Below are positions 1 to 8,589 of a stretch of 64,000 nucleotides of DNA, one piece after another. The DNA is taken from contig CACJKF010000001.1 of the NCBI GenBank assembly GCA_902593905.1, positions 1 to 64,000 on the forward strand, in the 5' to 3' direction. Within the stretch, counting starts at the first letter, position 1, and every line of letters begins with the position of its first letter. A program made the translations under genes and the position numbers. Source of the stretch: an uncultured Pelagibacteraceae bacterium. Lineage in GTDB: Bacteria > Pseudomonadota > Alphaproteobacteria > Pelagibacterales > Pelagibacteraceae. The notes below the pieces were generated by a model. It saw only the letters and a list, made by a program, of their open reading frames with translations. It ran no database searches and was not told the DNA's origin.

Positions 1-2577
1 GGAGCTCCAAGAGCAAGTTATCTTTTAAACAAAGTTATTGACCAAGCATATAAGTCTGGATTAGTTCTACCAGACACTAGAACTACTCCTTACATAAATA
101 CTATTCCTCCTGAAATAGAAGTAAAATCTCCAGGTGATCAAAATATAGAAAAAAAAATCAGAGCCTACATTAGATGGAATGCTGCTGCTATGGTTGTTAA
201 AGCTAATAAGAAAAGTCCCGAGCTCGGGGGTCATATTGGAACATTTGCGTCTGCTGCAACTTTATATGATGTGGGAATGAATCATTTCTGGAGAGCCAAA
301 AATAATAAATTTGGTGGAGATCTCATTTACTTTCAAGGTCACTCTGCGCCTGGAATGTATGCAAGAGCATTTTTAGAAGGGAGAATGACAGCAAAACAGC
401 TTGATGGTTTTCGACAAGAGGTTTCAAAGGGCGGTTTATCTTCTTATCCTCATCCTTGGTTAATGCCAAACTTTTGGCAGTTCCCAACTGTATCGATGGG
501 CTTAGGACCTATAATGGCTATCTATCAAGCACGTTTTTTAAAATATTTAATTAATAGAGGATTAGTTAAAGACGAGGGAAGAAAAATTTGGGTCTTTCTT
601 GGAGATGGTGAAATGGATGAGCCAGAGTCTTTGGGTGCAATAGGTTTAGCTGCAAGAGAAAAGTTAGATAATTTAATTTTTGTAATAAATTGTAATCTTC
701 AAAGATTAGATGGACCTGTTCGAGGTAATGGTAAAATCATTCAAGAACTAGAAGGAAGCTTCAGAGGAACAGGTTGGAATGTAATAAAAGTTATATGGGG
801 ATCTTATTGGGATCAATTATTAGCAAAAGATAAAACAGGTTTGCTTGTAAAAAGAATGAATGAATGTGTCGATGGTGAATACCAAGCTTTTAAGGCTAAA
901 GGCGGTGAATATGTCAGAGATAATTTTTTTGGAAAATACCCAGAGCTTAAAGAGCTAGTTTCTTCAATGACAGATAAAGATATTTGGAGACTTAATAGAG
1001 GTGGACATGATCCACACAAAGTTTATGCAGCTTACCATGCTGCGATGCAGCATACAGGTACTCCGACAGTGATACTTGCCAAAACCATTAAAGGATATGG
1101 AATGGGCAAATCAGGAGAAAGTATTAATACTACCCACCAACAAAAGAAATTAGATGAGGAAGATTTACTTTATTATAGAGATAGGTTTGGAGTTCCTCTA
1201 ACAGATAAACAAGTAAAAAATATTGAGTATTACAAGCCAAGTGAAAATTCTGAAGAGATGAGGTATTTAAAAGAACAAAGAATTAAACTTGGTGGATTTA
1301 TTCCTGAAAGATCCTCATATGCAAAATCAATTAAAGCTCCTCCAAAGGATATTTTTGATAATTTTATGAAATCTACTGGAGATAAAGAAATGTCAACTAC
1401 CATGGCTCTTGTAAGAATGCTAACTGCTTTACTACGAGACAAGAATTTATCACCAAGACTTGTCCCAATAATTCCAGATGAAGCAAGAACATTTGGTATG
1501 GAAGGTTTCTTTCAAAAAATTGGAATTTACGCTCATGAAGGGCAGAAGTATGAGCCCGTTGATTCAGAACAATTAAGTTCATATCGAGAGGATAAAAGTG
1601 GTCAAGTATTAGAAGAAGGTATTAACGAGTCTGGTGCAATGTCTTCTTGGATTGCTGCTGGAACTTCCTACACAAATCATGATTTGGAAATGATACCAAT
1701 TTATATTTTTTATTCGATGTTTGGCTTTCAACGAGTTGGCGATCTTGCTTGGGCCGCTGGCGACTCTCAAGCTAGAGGTTTTTTAATTGGAGCTACAGCA
1801 GGAAGAACGACTTTGGCTGGTGAAGGACTTCAGCACCAGGACGGTCATAGTCATTTGTTAGCTTCTAATATACCAAATTGTGTAAGTTATGACCCAACGT
1901 TTGCCTACGAGATGGCAGTCATACTTCGAGATGGTCTTAAAAGAATGCATGAGAAGAAAGAAAATATTTTTTATTATATAACTGCAATGAACGAAAACTA
2001 TTCCCACCCTCAGAAACCAAAAGGAAGTGACGATGGAATTTTAAAAGGGATGTATTTGTTTAAAGAAAATAATAATAAAGGAAAAACAAAAGTACAACTT
2101 CTCGGTTCAGGAACAATTTTAAGAGAAATAATTTCAGCTTCAGAAATATTATCTAAAGAATATGGTATCGACTCTGATGTATGGAGTGTAACAAGCTTTA
2201 ATGAATTAAGAAAAGACGGGATGGAAACCGAAAGGTGGAATTTATTAAATTCGAATAAAAAGAAGAAATCCTATGTTGAGAAATGTTTAGAGAAGAGAGA
2301 TGGCCCAATTATTGCAGCATCTGATTATACAAGAGCATTTTCTGATCAAATAAGACCTTATACTGAAAAACCGTTTTATTCACTTGGAACAGATGGTTAT
2401 GGTAGAAGTGATACTAGAAAAAATTTAAGAAAGTTTTTTGAAGTTGATAAAGAACATATTGTTGCTTACACTTTGAGCGCATTAGCTAAAGAACAATTAA
2501 TAGGCTCTGAACAAGCTGAAAAAGCAATTAAGAAATATAAAATTGATAAAGAGAAAGAATTTCCCGCAAACTTATAA
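1..2577 (+). CDS. aceE: Pyruvate dehydrogenase E1 component, homodimeric type (5' end outside window)
   Basis: Decarboxylates pyruvate with thiamine diphosphate and passes the acetyl group to the lipoyl arm of E2. The reading frame is open from base 1, so the gene enters from the left; about 858 residues are visible and, compared with E. coli AceE from memory, some 35 N-terminal residues are missing. An ATG at 190 lies inside conserved sequence (IRWNAAAMVVKANKK) and is not the start. Visible family blocks are YFQGHSAPGMYARAF near base 340, the ThDP motif GDGEMDEPES at 601-630 followed by NCNLQRLDGPV, GGHDP near 1000, and GINESGAMSSW near 1620. It is the long single-chain E1, not the alpha/beta form. 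aceF follows after 2 bases, so the two are co-transcribed. No lpd lies beside them; E3 is probably the gene at 43186-44586. Confidence 0.97.
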   Translation, partial: GAPRASYLLNKVIDQAYKSGLVLPDTRTTPYINTIPPEIEVKSPGDQNIEKKIRAYIRWNAAAMVVKANKKSPELGGHIGTFASAATLYDVGMNHFWRAKNNKFGGDLIYFQGHSAPGMYARAFLEGRMTAKQLDGFRQEVSKGGLSSYPHPWLMPNFWQFPTVSMGLGPIMAIYQARFLKYLINRGLVKDEGRKIWVFLGDGEMDEPESLGAIGLAAREKLDNLIFVINCNLQRLDGPVRGNGKIIQELEGSFRGTGWNVIKVIWGSYWDQLLAKDKTGLLVKRMNECVDGEYQAFKAKGGEYVRDNFFGKYPELKELVSSMTDKDIWRLNRGGHDPHKVYAAYHAAMQHTGTPTVILAKTIKGYGMGKSGESINTTHQQKKLDEEDLLYYRDRFGVPLTDKQVKNIEYYKPSENSEEMRYLKEQRIKLGGFIPERSSYAKSIKAPPKDIFDNFMKSTGDKEMSTTMALVRMLTALLRDKNLSPRLVPIIPDEARTFGMEGFFQKIGIYAHEGQKYEPVDSEQLSSYREDKSGQVLEEGINESGAMSSWIAAGTSYTNHDLEMIPIYIFYSMFGFQRVGDLAWAAGDSQARGFLIGATAGRTTLAGEGLQHQDGHSHLLASNIPNCVSYDPTFAYEMAVILRDGLKRMHEKKENIFYYITAMNENYSHPQKPKGSDDGILKGMYLFKENNNKGKTKVQLLGSGTILREIISASEILSKEYGIDSDVWSVTSFNELRKDGMETERWNLLNSNKKKKSYVEKCLEKRDGPIIAASDYTRAFSDQIRPYTEKPFYSLGTDGYGRSDTRKNLRKFFEVDKEHIVAYTLSALAKEQLIGSEQAEKAIKKYKIDKEKEFPANL

Positions 2578-2579
2578 TT

Positions 2580-3839
2580 ATGTCTGATCTTAAAATTACA
2601 GTTCCTGATATGGGTGATTTTAAGGATGTAGAAATTATTGAAGTTCTTGTTAAAGAAGGTCAAACAATTAATAAAAATGACTCTTTAATTACTCTTGAAA
2701 GTGACAAATCAAGTGTTGAAGTTCCATCTACTGAATCAGGTACAATTAATAAAATAAATGTTAAAGTCGGTGATAAAGTCAATAAAGGTGACCTTATTTT
2801 GACTTTGAAATCATCTGAAAAGGTAGAGCAAGTTAAAGAAACTGTTATTAAGACGCCAATAAAAAATATAGATGTAAAAAAAAATCAACCTAAGAAAATT
2901 AAAACTCCTCCGCCTGCAGCTGTTGAGACAACTAAAACAGGTACAAAATTAGCTAGTCCTAAGGTAAGAAAATTCGCAAGAGAATTAGGGGCGAACGTAT
3001 TAGAAATTCCTGGTTCTCAAAGATCAGGGAGAGTCTCAGAAGAAGATGTTAAAGAATTTGTTCGATCACAAGTAACGGTCAACAAAGGGGCTGTTGAGAA
3101 AAAGGAATATAAAGAAGAGTTTTCTCACGAGGAATTTGGTCATATTGAAATAAAAGAAATACCTAGAGTAAAAAGATTATCCGGTCCTCATTTAGTTAGG
3201 TCTTGGACTGAGATCCCACATGTTACTCAACATGATGAGGTAGATGTAACTGAGATGGAACAATTTAGATCATCATTGTATGACTATTACTCTGGTGATG
3301 TTATTAAAGTAACTCCGTTAGCATTTATAGCCAAGGCTTTAGTAAGTGCTTTGAAAGAGTTCCCTAATTTTAATGCCTCTATTGATCCAGATCAGAATAA
3401 GATAGTATATAAAAAATATTTTCATATAGGTTTTGCGGTTGATACTCCTCATGGATTAATGGTGCCCAAAATAAGGGATGTGGATCAAATGAGTATTAAA
3501 GAAATTGGAGAAGCTTTAAAAAAAACTAGTAAGCTTTGTAGAGAATTAAAAATTGCTAAAAAAGAGTTTTTTGGTGGTTCGATGACAATTTCAAGTTTAG
3601 GGGGAATAGGTGGAACTTTCTTTACTCCAATAATTAATCCACCGGAAGTAGCTATTCTTGGAGTAGGAAAAACTTTTGATAGACTAGTTAAAATAAAAGG
3701 GAAAATAGTTTCAAGAAAAATACTTCCTTTATCTTTATCTTACGATCATAGATTGATTGACGGAGCTGAGGGTGCAAGATTTTGTGTTTATTTAGGAAAG
3801 TGCCTTGGCAAAGATTTTGCTTTTAAACTTGCCGTTTAA
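2580..3839 (+). CDS. aceF: Dihydrolipoyllysine-residue acetyltransferase (E2 of pyruvate dehydrogenase)
   Basis: Transfers acetyl groups from E1 to CoA and forms the core of the pyruvate dehydrogenase complex. 419 residues. One lipoyl domain at about 1-77 carries the lipoyl lysine K43 in LESDKSSVEVPS; a charged, Pro/Lys-rich linker follows; a peripheral-subunit binding domain lies at about 124-161 (LASPKVRKFARELG); the acyltransferase domain spans about 195-419 with the catalytic motif SYDHRLIDG (H390, D394). Gammaproteobacterial AceF proteins usually carry two or three lipoyl domains, so this is a short form. It starts 2 bases after aceE. The pairing with the long AceE and the SMTISSLGGIGGTFFTPI block support E2 of pyruvate rather than 2-oxoglutarate dehydrogenase. 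Confidence 0.95.
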   Translation: MSDLKITVPDMGDFKDVEIIEVLVKEGQTINKNDSLITLESDKSSVEVPSTESGTINKINVKVGDKVNKGDLILTLKSSEKVEQVKETVIKTPIKNIDVKKNQPKKIKTPPPAAVETTKTGTKLASPKVRKFARELGANVLEIPGSQRSGRVSEEDVKEFVRSQVTVNKGAVEKKEYKEEFSHEEFGHIEIKEIPRVKRLSGPHLVRSWTEIPHVTQHDEVDVTEMEQFRSSLYDYYSGDVIKVTPLAFIAKALVSALKEFPNFNASIDPDQNKIVYKKYFHIGFAVDTPHGLMVPKIRDVDQMSIKEIGEALKKTSKLCRELKIAKKEFFGGSMTISSLGGIGGTFFTPIINPPEVAILGVGKTFDRLVKIKGKIVSRKILPLSLSYDHRLIDGAEGARFCVYLGKCLGKDFAFKLAV

Positions 3840-3862
3840 TCAATTATAAAATAGTACAAGGC

Positions 3863-4762
3863 ATGAATAAAAAAGTTTTCTCTCTTATTTGTGCTGTAAG
3901 TTGCTCTTTAATTTGGGGATCTGCTTTTGTCGCTCAAGATATGGGTATGGATTATAATGGTCCATTTACTTTTACTTTTGGTAGACTTTTTCTTGGATTT
4001 CTCACATTAGTTCCATTTTTATTTATTTTCGAATATAAAAAAGTTAATTCAATAATTTTTAAGAAAGAAAATATCTTAAACCTTTTGCTTATTGGATTTC
4101 TTCTTTCAATGGGGAACGTTTTACAGCAGTTTGCTCTTCTGTATACAGATGTAGCAAACACTGCAGTTTTTACCATCTTTTATGTAGTTTTAGTTCCGTT
4201 TGTGGCTTATTACTTTTTTTCAAAAAATATTCATAAGTCTGTTTGGCTATCTATCATTATTTGTTTATTCGGTGGTATCCTTTTAACTGAGTTTGACAAT
4301 ATTCAAGTAAGAATAGGAGATAGTATCGCAGTTTTTAATGCATTGTTTTGGGCGTTTCATATTGTTTTTATTTCAAGATTTTTAAGAATATTTAATTATC
4401 CAATTACTATTGCTTGCCTTCAATGTCTGATCGCATCAATATTTGCATTAATGCCAGCTTTTGTTTTCGAAAGTGTTAAGTTTTCAAATATGGTTCTGGA
4501 TGGAAAAGAAATGTTATACGCTGGAGTTCTATCAAGTGGTGTAGCGTTTCTTCTGCAAATATATGGACAACAAAACCTTTCTCCAGCACCAGTAGCTATT
4601 ATATTTTCACTTGAAGGTGTATTCGCATCAGTTTTTGGATGGATTATTTTAAGCCAGTTTTTAAATGAAATAAAAATTATAGGGATAGTTCTTATTTTAT
4701 TTGCGGTAATTTTTTCACAATTAGCTCCGTTATATGATAAAAAAAAGTATGGACGAGTCTAA
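3863..4762 (+). CDS. EamA/DMT-superfamily permease
   Basis: Integral inner-membrane protein of 299 residues, almost wholly hydrophobic, with about ten predicted membrane segments arranged as two EamA repeats. The first repeat begins CAVSCSLIWGSAFVAQDMG, typical of the drug/metabolite transporter superfamily; the second includes the LYAGVLSSGVAFLLQIYGQQ block and the ALEGVF-like motif SLEGVFASVFGWI near 250. Members export or import small metabolites such as amino acids or S-adenosylmethionine; no feature here fixes the substrate. It follows aceF by 23 bases on the same strand and overlaps the next gene, so it is probably part of the same transcript, although a functional link to pyruvate dehydrogenase is not shown. 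Confidence 0.88.
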   Translation: MNKKVFSLICAVSCSLIWGSAFVAQDMGMDYNGPFTFTFGRLFLGFLTLVPFLFIFEYKKVNSIIFKKENILNLLLIGFLLSMGNVLQQFALLYTDVANTAVFTIFYVVLVPFVAYYFFSKNIHKSVWLSIIICLFGGILLTEFDNIQVRIGDSIAVFNALFWAFHIVFISRFLRIFNYPITIACLQCLIASIFALMPAFVFESVKFSNMVLDGKEMLYAGVLSSGVAFLLQIYGQQNLSPAPVAIIFSLEGVFASVFGWIILSQFLNEIKIIGIVLILFAVIFSQLAPLYDKKKYGRV

Positions 4763-5123
4763 TCAAGGGTTTATGAAACATCTTGGAGGTTTAGAGCTAA
4801 AAAAAGTTAGCGAAACTCAATATGAGTTTACAGTAGAGGTGAAAGAAATACATTTGAACACTGGTAAAATTGCTCATGGTGGATTTCTCTCTACTATCGC
4901 TGATACAGGAATGGGAACCGCTGCACATAGAGTTGCTGGTGATAAAAGATGTGTAACAATTAATTTAGATATGAAATTTATCTCTGTAGGACAACTTGGT
5001 GATAAACTTATTGGTAAAGTAAAAATACTGAAAAAAACTAAGACGTTAGTTTTTATTAACTGTGAAATTTACAATAATAAAGAGATAGTTGCTTCAGCGT
5101 CAGGTACTTGGAAAATACTTTAA
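4749..5123 (+). CDS. PaaI-like hotdog-fold acyl-CoA thioesterase
   Basis: 124 residues, the normal size for a single hotdog domain. The motif KIAHGGFLSTIADTGMG is the HGG...D signature of the PaaI/4HBT thioesterase group, which hydrolyse acyl-CoA or phenylacetyl-type CoA esters. The start is taken at ATG 4749, overlapping the end of the EamA gene by 14 bases; an in-frame ATG at 4734 would add five residues and lengthen the overlap. The substrate is unknown. Its stop codon overlaps the stop of the TRAP permease gene on the other strand (5120-5123), so no terminator separates the two. Confidence 0.85.
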   Translation: MDESNQGFMKHLGGLELKKVSETQYEFTVEVKEIHLNTGKIAHGGFLSTIADTGMGTAAHRVAGDKRCVTINLDMKFISVGQLGDKLIGKVKILKKTKTLVFINCEIYNNKEIVASASGTWKIL

Positions 5124-7444
5124 ACTACTCTTCTATAATTAAAATATCCAACAATTAGTAAAAATAATAAAGCGAAAGGATAAACGATAGCTTTATTTGG
5201 TCTATCTGGATTTTCAATTTTAAAATTACTTATAATATCACCCATTTGTATGCCAGATTTTTTTGCCTCCCCTTTCCAATTTAATTTATCAACTGTCAAT
5301 TGATCGTTCTGGTCTGTTAAAGTCACACCATATTCTTTTAAGTTATAATTGTTTTCAAATTTACCTTTATCGATAACAAATAATTTATATCTCTCTCCAT
5401 ATTCAGTAACTCGAGTGACTTTAATATGGACCTCCTTTGACGGGTCAAAAGATAAACTTTGAATACTTTCCGCTGAAAGTTTTTGCTCATTATATTTAGG
5501 GTAGAATTTACTTAAAACATAGTCTGGAGCTAAAAAAGATAAAGATATAACTAAGAAAGCTATGATCTCGTACCATCTTAATTTATTTATAAACCATTGT
5601 TGTGTTGCTGCAGTAAACACTAAAATTCCGATTAATGAAGTAGCTATTACTAATAAAGCTTGCCAGATACTATCTACTCCAATTAATAATAGCTCGTGAT
5701 TAAACAAAAAGACAATCGGTAAAATTCCAGTTCTCAAACTGTACCAAATAGCTTGAAGTCCTGTTCTTAAAGGGTCACCGCCAGAAATTGCGGCTGCTGC
5801 ATAAGAAGCCAAACCGACTGGAGGTGTTACATCTGCCATTAAACCAAAATAAAATACAAACAAATGAACTGCGATTAGTGGAAAAATAAATCCTGAAGCA
5901 TTGCCAACATCAACCAAAACTGTAGCCATTAAAGATGCTACAACTACATAGTTTGCAGTAGTTGGAAGACCCATTCCAAGTAACAAACAAAGAATAATTG
6001 TTAATAATATCAAAATTATTACATTGTCTCTTGCTATCGTTTCAATGACTATGATTAAATTAGTACTCAACCCTGTTGACCCTACTGCTCCTACAATTAT
6101 TCCTGCTGTAGCAATTGCGATCCCTACTCCCACCATATTAATAGCACCTTTTTGAAGACCAACTATTGTTTGATTATACCAATCAATTAAACCAGTTTTT
6201 AAATCTGGATTTTTTATTATACGACTTAGTAAGTTTACTAATATTAAAGATAGCGTTGCGTAAAAGATGGAAAAGCCTGCTGTATATCTCATATAAACAA
6301 GTAAAAAAATCAAAACAAAAATGGGTATTAAAAAATGTAAACCAGATAAAAAAGTTTTCTTCAGGTGAGGAACATCAGCATCATCCATTCCTTTTAATCC
6401 TAATTTAAGGGCCTCTAAATGAGAAATATAGAATAAAGCTATGTAAGAAATGATAGCAGGTAAGAAAGCGTGTTTAACAACTTCAAAATAAGTAACACCA
6501 ATAAAGCTTGCCATAACAAATGCAGCAGCTCCCATAACTGGAGGCATAATTTGTCCATTAACAGATGAAGAAACTTCAATGGCCCCTGCTTTTTCTTGAG
6601 AGAAACCTGTTTTTTTCATTATGGGAATCGTAAATGTTCCAGTTGTTACAGTGTTTGCGATGGAAGAACCTGAAATCATACCAGTCATTCCAGATCCTAA
6701 TATTGCAGCCTTAGCTGGACCTCCTCGCATTTTTCCAACCATTGCGAAAGCTAAATCTAAAAAATACTTTCCACCTCCAGCGGTTTCTAATAAAGCTCCA
6801 AAGAGTACAAATAAAAATATAAAATCTACTGAAACTCCAATTGGTATTCCAAAAATTGCCTCTTGGTCAAACCATTGAAACCCTACTAATCTTTTTACTG
6901 AAAGTCCGCCGTGGGAAATAATATCCGGTGCATATTTTCCAAAATAAGAAAATAAAAGGAAACAAACTGCAATTATAACTAAAGGCAATCCTATAGCTCG
7001 TCTTGTCGCTTCCAATAAAATTAATATACCTGTAGCACCAATTATTAGTTCAACTGGAACTTTAAAACCAAATATTTCTTTTACTAGAAGAATTCCACCT
7101 CTATTAACAAGATCATCATAAAAAAAATAAATATATAAACAACAAAGAGCAGCAGTTATACTTATTAAAATATCAAATACAGAAATTTTTTTTCCTCTCA
7201 CTGCTGGAAAAATTAAGAAAGCTAAAGTTAAAGCAAAACCTAAATGAATAGCTCTTGCGGGTAAACCTTTAAACATTCCAAAATTAAACCAAAAAGGGAA
7301 TGGAGAGGCATACCAAAGTTGAAAAAAAGTCCAAAGAATAGCGATGCCAAAAACTATTTTTAAATGAATTCCTGATAAATTACGAGTTGGAGAAATATCT
7401 TCTTGAATTTTATCTTTAATTTTACTTTGAATGTTTTGATTCAT
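5120..7444 (-). CDS. TRAP transporter fused 4TM/12TM permease (DctQM-type) with C-terminal extra domain
   Basis: 774 residues. This is the fused form of the small (Q) and large (M) membrane subunits used with TAXI-type receptors. The family blocks SGMTGMISGSSIANTVTTG, GQIMPPVMGAAAFVMA and LLLGMGLPTTANYVVVASL are clear. The first ~170 residues hold the Q-like helices and about 170-640 the M subunit. The last ~130 residues form a soluble region resembling the DUF3394-type extension, containing a PDZ-like stretch (AKKSGIQMGDIISNF) and ending in one more hydrophobic helix. The receptor gene lies just upstream, separated by a hairpin terminator at 7471-7500. Substrate is not readable; TAXI systems studied elsewhere carry dicarboxylates or glutamate-like acids, driven by the sodium gradient. 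Confidence 0.93.
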   Translation of the reverse strand: MNQNIQSKIKDKIQEDISPTRNLSGIHLKIVFGIAILWTFFQLWYASPFPFWFNFGMFKGLPARAIHLGFALTLAFLIFPAVRGKKISVFDILISITAALCCLYIYFFYDDLVNRGGILLVKEIFGFKVPVELIIGATGILILLEATRRAIGLPLVIIAVCFLLFSYFGKYAPDIISHGGLSVKRLVGFQWFDQEAIFGIPIGVSVDFIFLFVLFGALLETAGGGKYFLDLAFAMVGKMRGGPAKAAILGSGMTGMISGSSIANTVTTGTFTIPIMKKTGFSQEKAGAIEVSSSVNGQIMPPVMGAAAFVMASFIGVTYFEVVKHAFLPAIISYIALFYISHLEALKLGLKGMDDADVPHLKKTFLSGLHFLIPIFVLIFLLVYMRYTAGFSIFYATLSLILVNLLSRIIKNPDLKTGLIDWYNQTIVGLQKGAINMVGVGIAIATAGIIVGAVGSTGLSTNLIIVIETIARDNVIILILLTIILCLLLGMGLPTTANYVVVASLMATVLVDVGNASGFIFPLIAVHLFVFYFGLMADVTPPVGLASYAAAAISGGDPLRTGLQAIWYSLRTGILPIVFLFNHELLLIGVDSIWQALLVIATSLIGILVFTAATQQWFINKLRWYEIIAFLVISLSFLAPDYVLSKFYPKYNEQKLSAESIQSLSFDPSKEVHIKVTRVTEYGERYKLFVIDKGKFENNYNLKEYGVTLTDQNDQLTVDKLNWKGEAKKSGIQMGDIISNFKIENPDRPNKAIVYPFALLFLLIVGYFNYRRVV

Positions 7445-7470
7445 CTTAACTAAGATACCTTATTCTAAAA

Positions 7471-7500
7471 AAAAAGGCCCAAGAAATATTGGGCCTTTTT
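7471..7500 (-). terminator. Intrinsic terminator/attenuator between TRAP receptor and TRAP permease
   Basis: A perfect 12-bp stem (AAAAAGGCCCAA, loop GAAATA, TTGGGCCTTTTT) is followed by a U-run in the leftward transcript. It sits 21 bases after the receptor stop and 26 bases before the permease start. The most likely role is partial termination, giving more periplasmic receptor than membrane permease, as is common for binding-protein transporters. The stem is symmetric and A/T-flanked, so it could also stop transcription coming rightwards. Confidence 0.85.
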
Positions 7501-7521
7501 TAATTAAACTAAAAAGTTAGA

Positions 7522-8526
7522 TTACATTAATCCAGCTTCTTTGTAGTACTTAATTGCACCTGGATGTAATGGAGCTGATAAACCATCAGCTATCATATTT
7601 TTCTTTTCCAGAGGTCCAAAAGCAGGGTGTTGGGCTCTGAAATCATCAAAGTTTTCCATCACTGCTTTTGTTACTAAGTATACAAGCTCTTCAGAAACAT
7701 TAGCACTTGTCACAACAGTAGCTTTCACACCAAAAGTTGTAGCGTCTTTTTTCTGATTTGAGTAAGTTCCTTTTGGAATAACTGCCTTAGCATAATAATC
7801 TGCTCCATCAATTAAACCTTGAACTGGTGCACCAGTTAAATTAATTGGACTAGCTTTTGCTTTACAAGTTGCTGCTTGCTCCATAGCTCCATTTGGAAAT
7901 CCTACAGAATAACCAAACGCATCTATTTTACCGTCACAAAGAGCTTTTACTTGCTCAGAAGAAGTAAGTTCAGTAGTTGCTTTGAACATACTCATATCTG
8001 CTCCCATAGCTTTCATTAATTCTTCCATAGTTCCTCTTTGACCAGAACCTGGGTTACCGATGTTTACTGTTTTTCCTTTTAGGCCTTTAAAATTCTTAAT
8101 TCCAGATTTTTTACTAGCCCAGATTTGGAAAGGTTCATTATGAACAGAAAACACAGCTCTTAAGTCGCTGAACTGTTTTCCTTCCCATTTGCTTGAACCA
8201 TTGTAAGCATGATACTGCCAGTCTGACTGAGCAACACCAAATTGAAACTCACCATCTTTGATTTGTCCAATATTGTAATTTGAACCACCTGTTGAAGGTG
8301 CAGTACATCTATATGCTTTAGCTGTACCCTTTTTTCTACCATGATCAGCACTTATTGCTGACTTGTGTAACATTTTACAAATAGCGTTACCTGTTTGGAA
8401 ATATACTCCAGTTGGTCCGCCTGTTCCTATTGTAAAGAACTCTGCTGATTTTGCGATTGAAGTAATAGGGCTTGAAAAAGCAAACATTACTAGCACCGCT
8501 GAAATCAATGACATCATTTTTTTCAT
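7522..8526 (-). CDS. TAXI-family TRAP transporter solute receptor (periplasmic)
   Basis: 334 residues. An N-terminal signal peptide (MKKMMSLISAVLVMFAFSS, probable cleavage after A28) exports it to the periplasm. The mature start FFTIGTGGPTGVYFQTGNAI is the classic opening of TAXI receptors, and GNPGSGQRGTMEELMKAMG is a second family block. It captures a small, probably acidic, organic solute for the permease encoded downstream. The start is supported by a strong ribosome site (AGGAGT, 4 bases before ATG). Four cysteines in the mature chain are notable but unassigned. Confidence 0.93.
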   Translation of the reverse strand: MKKMMSLISAVLVMFAFSSPITSIAKSAEFFTIGTGGPTGVYFQTGNAICKMLHKSAISADHGRKKGTAKAYRCTAPSTGGSNYNIGQIKDGEFQFGVAQSDWQYHAYNGSSKWEGKQFSDLRAVFSVHNEPFQIWASKKSGIKNFKGLKGKTVNIGNPGSGQRGTMEELMKAMGADMSMFKATTELTSSEQVKALCDGKIDAFGYSVGFPNGAMEQAATCKAKASPINLTGAPVQGLIDGADYYAKAVIPKGTYSNQKKDATTFGVKATVVTSANVSEELVYLVTKAVMENFDDFRAQHPAFGPLEKKNMIADGLSAPLHPGAIKYYKEAGLM

Positions 8527-8552
8527 GTGTACTCCTCTTGTTTATATTAATT

Positions 8553-8581
8553 ATTTAACTATGTTATTGAATTGAGGTCAA
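8553..8581 (-). promoter_or_regulatory. Candidate sigma-70 promoter of the TRAP receptor gene
   Basis: On the minus strand, TTGACC (8581-8576) and TTAAAT (8558-8553) are spaced by 17 bases, giving an expected start about 20 bases before the receptor ATG at 8526. It overlaps no coding sequence, since the aminotransferase ends at 8590. Recognised by eye against the -35/-10 consensus (5/6 and 4/6). Confidence 0.45.
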
Positions 8582-8589
8582 AGAGAATC

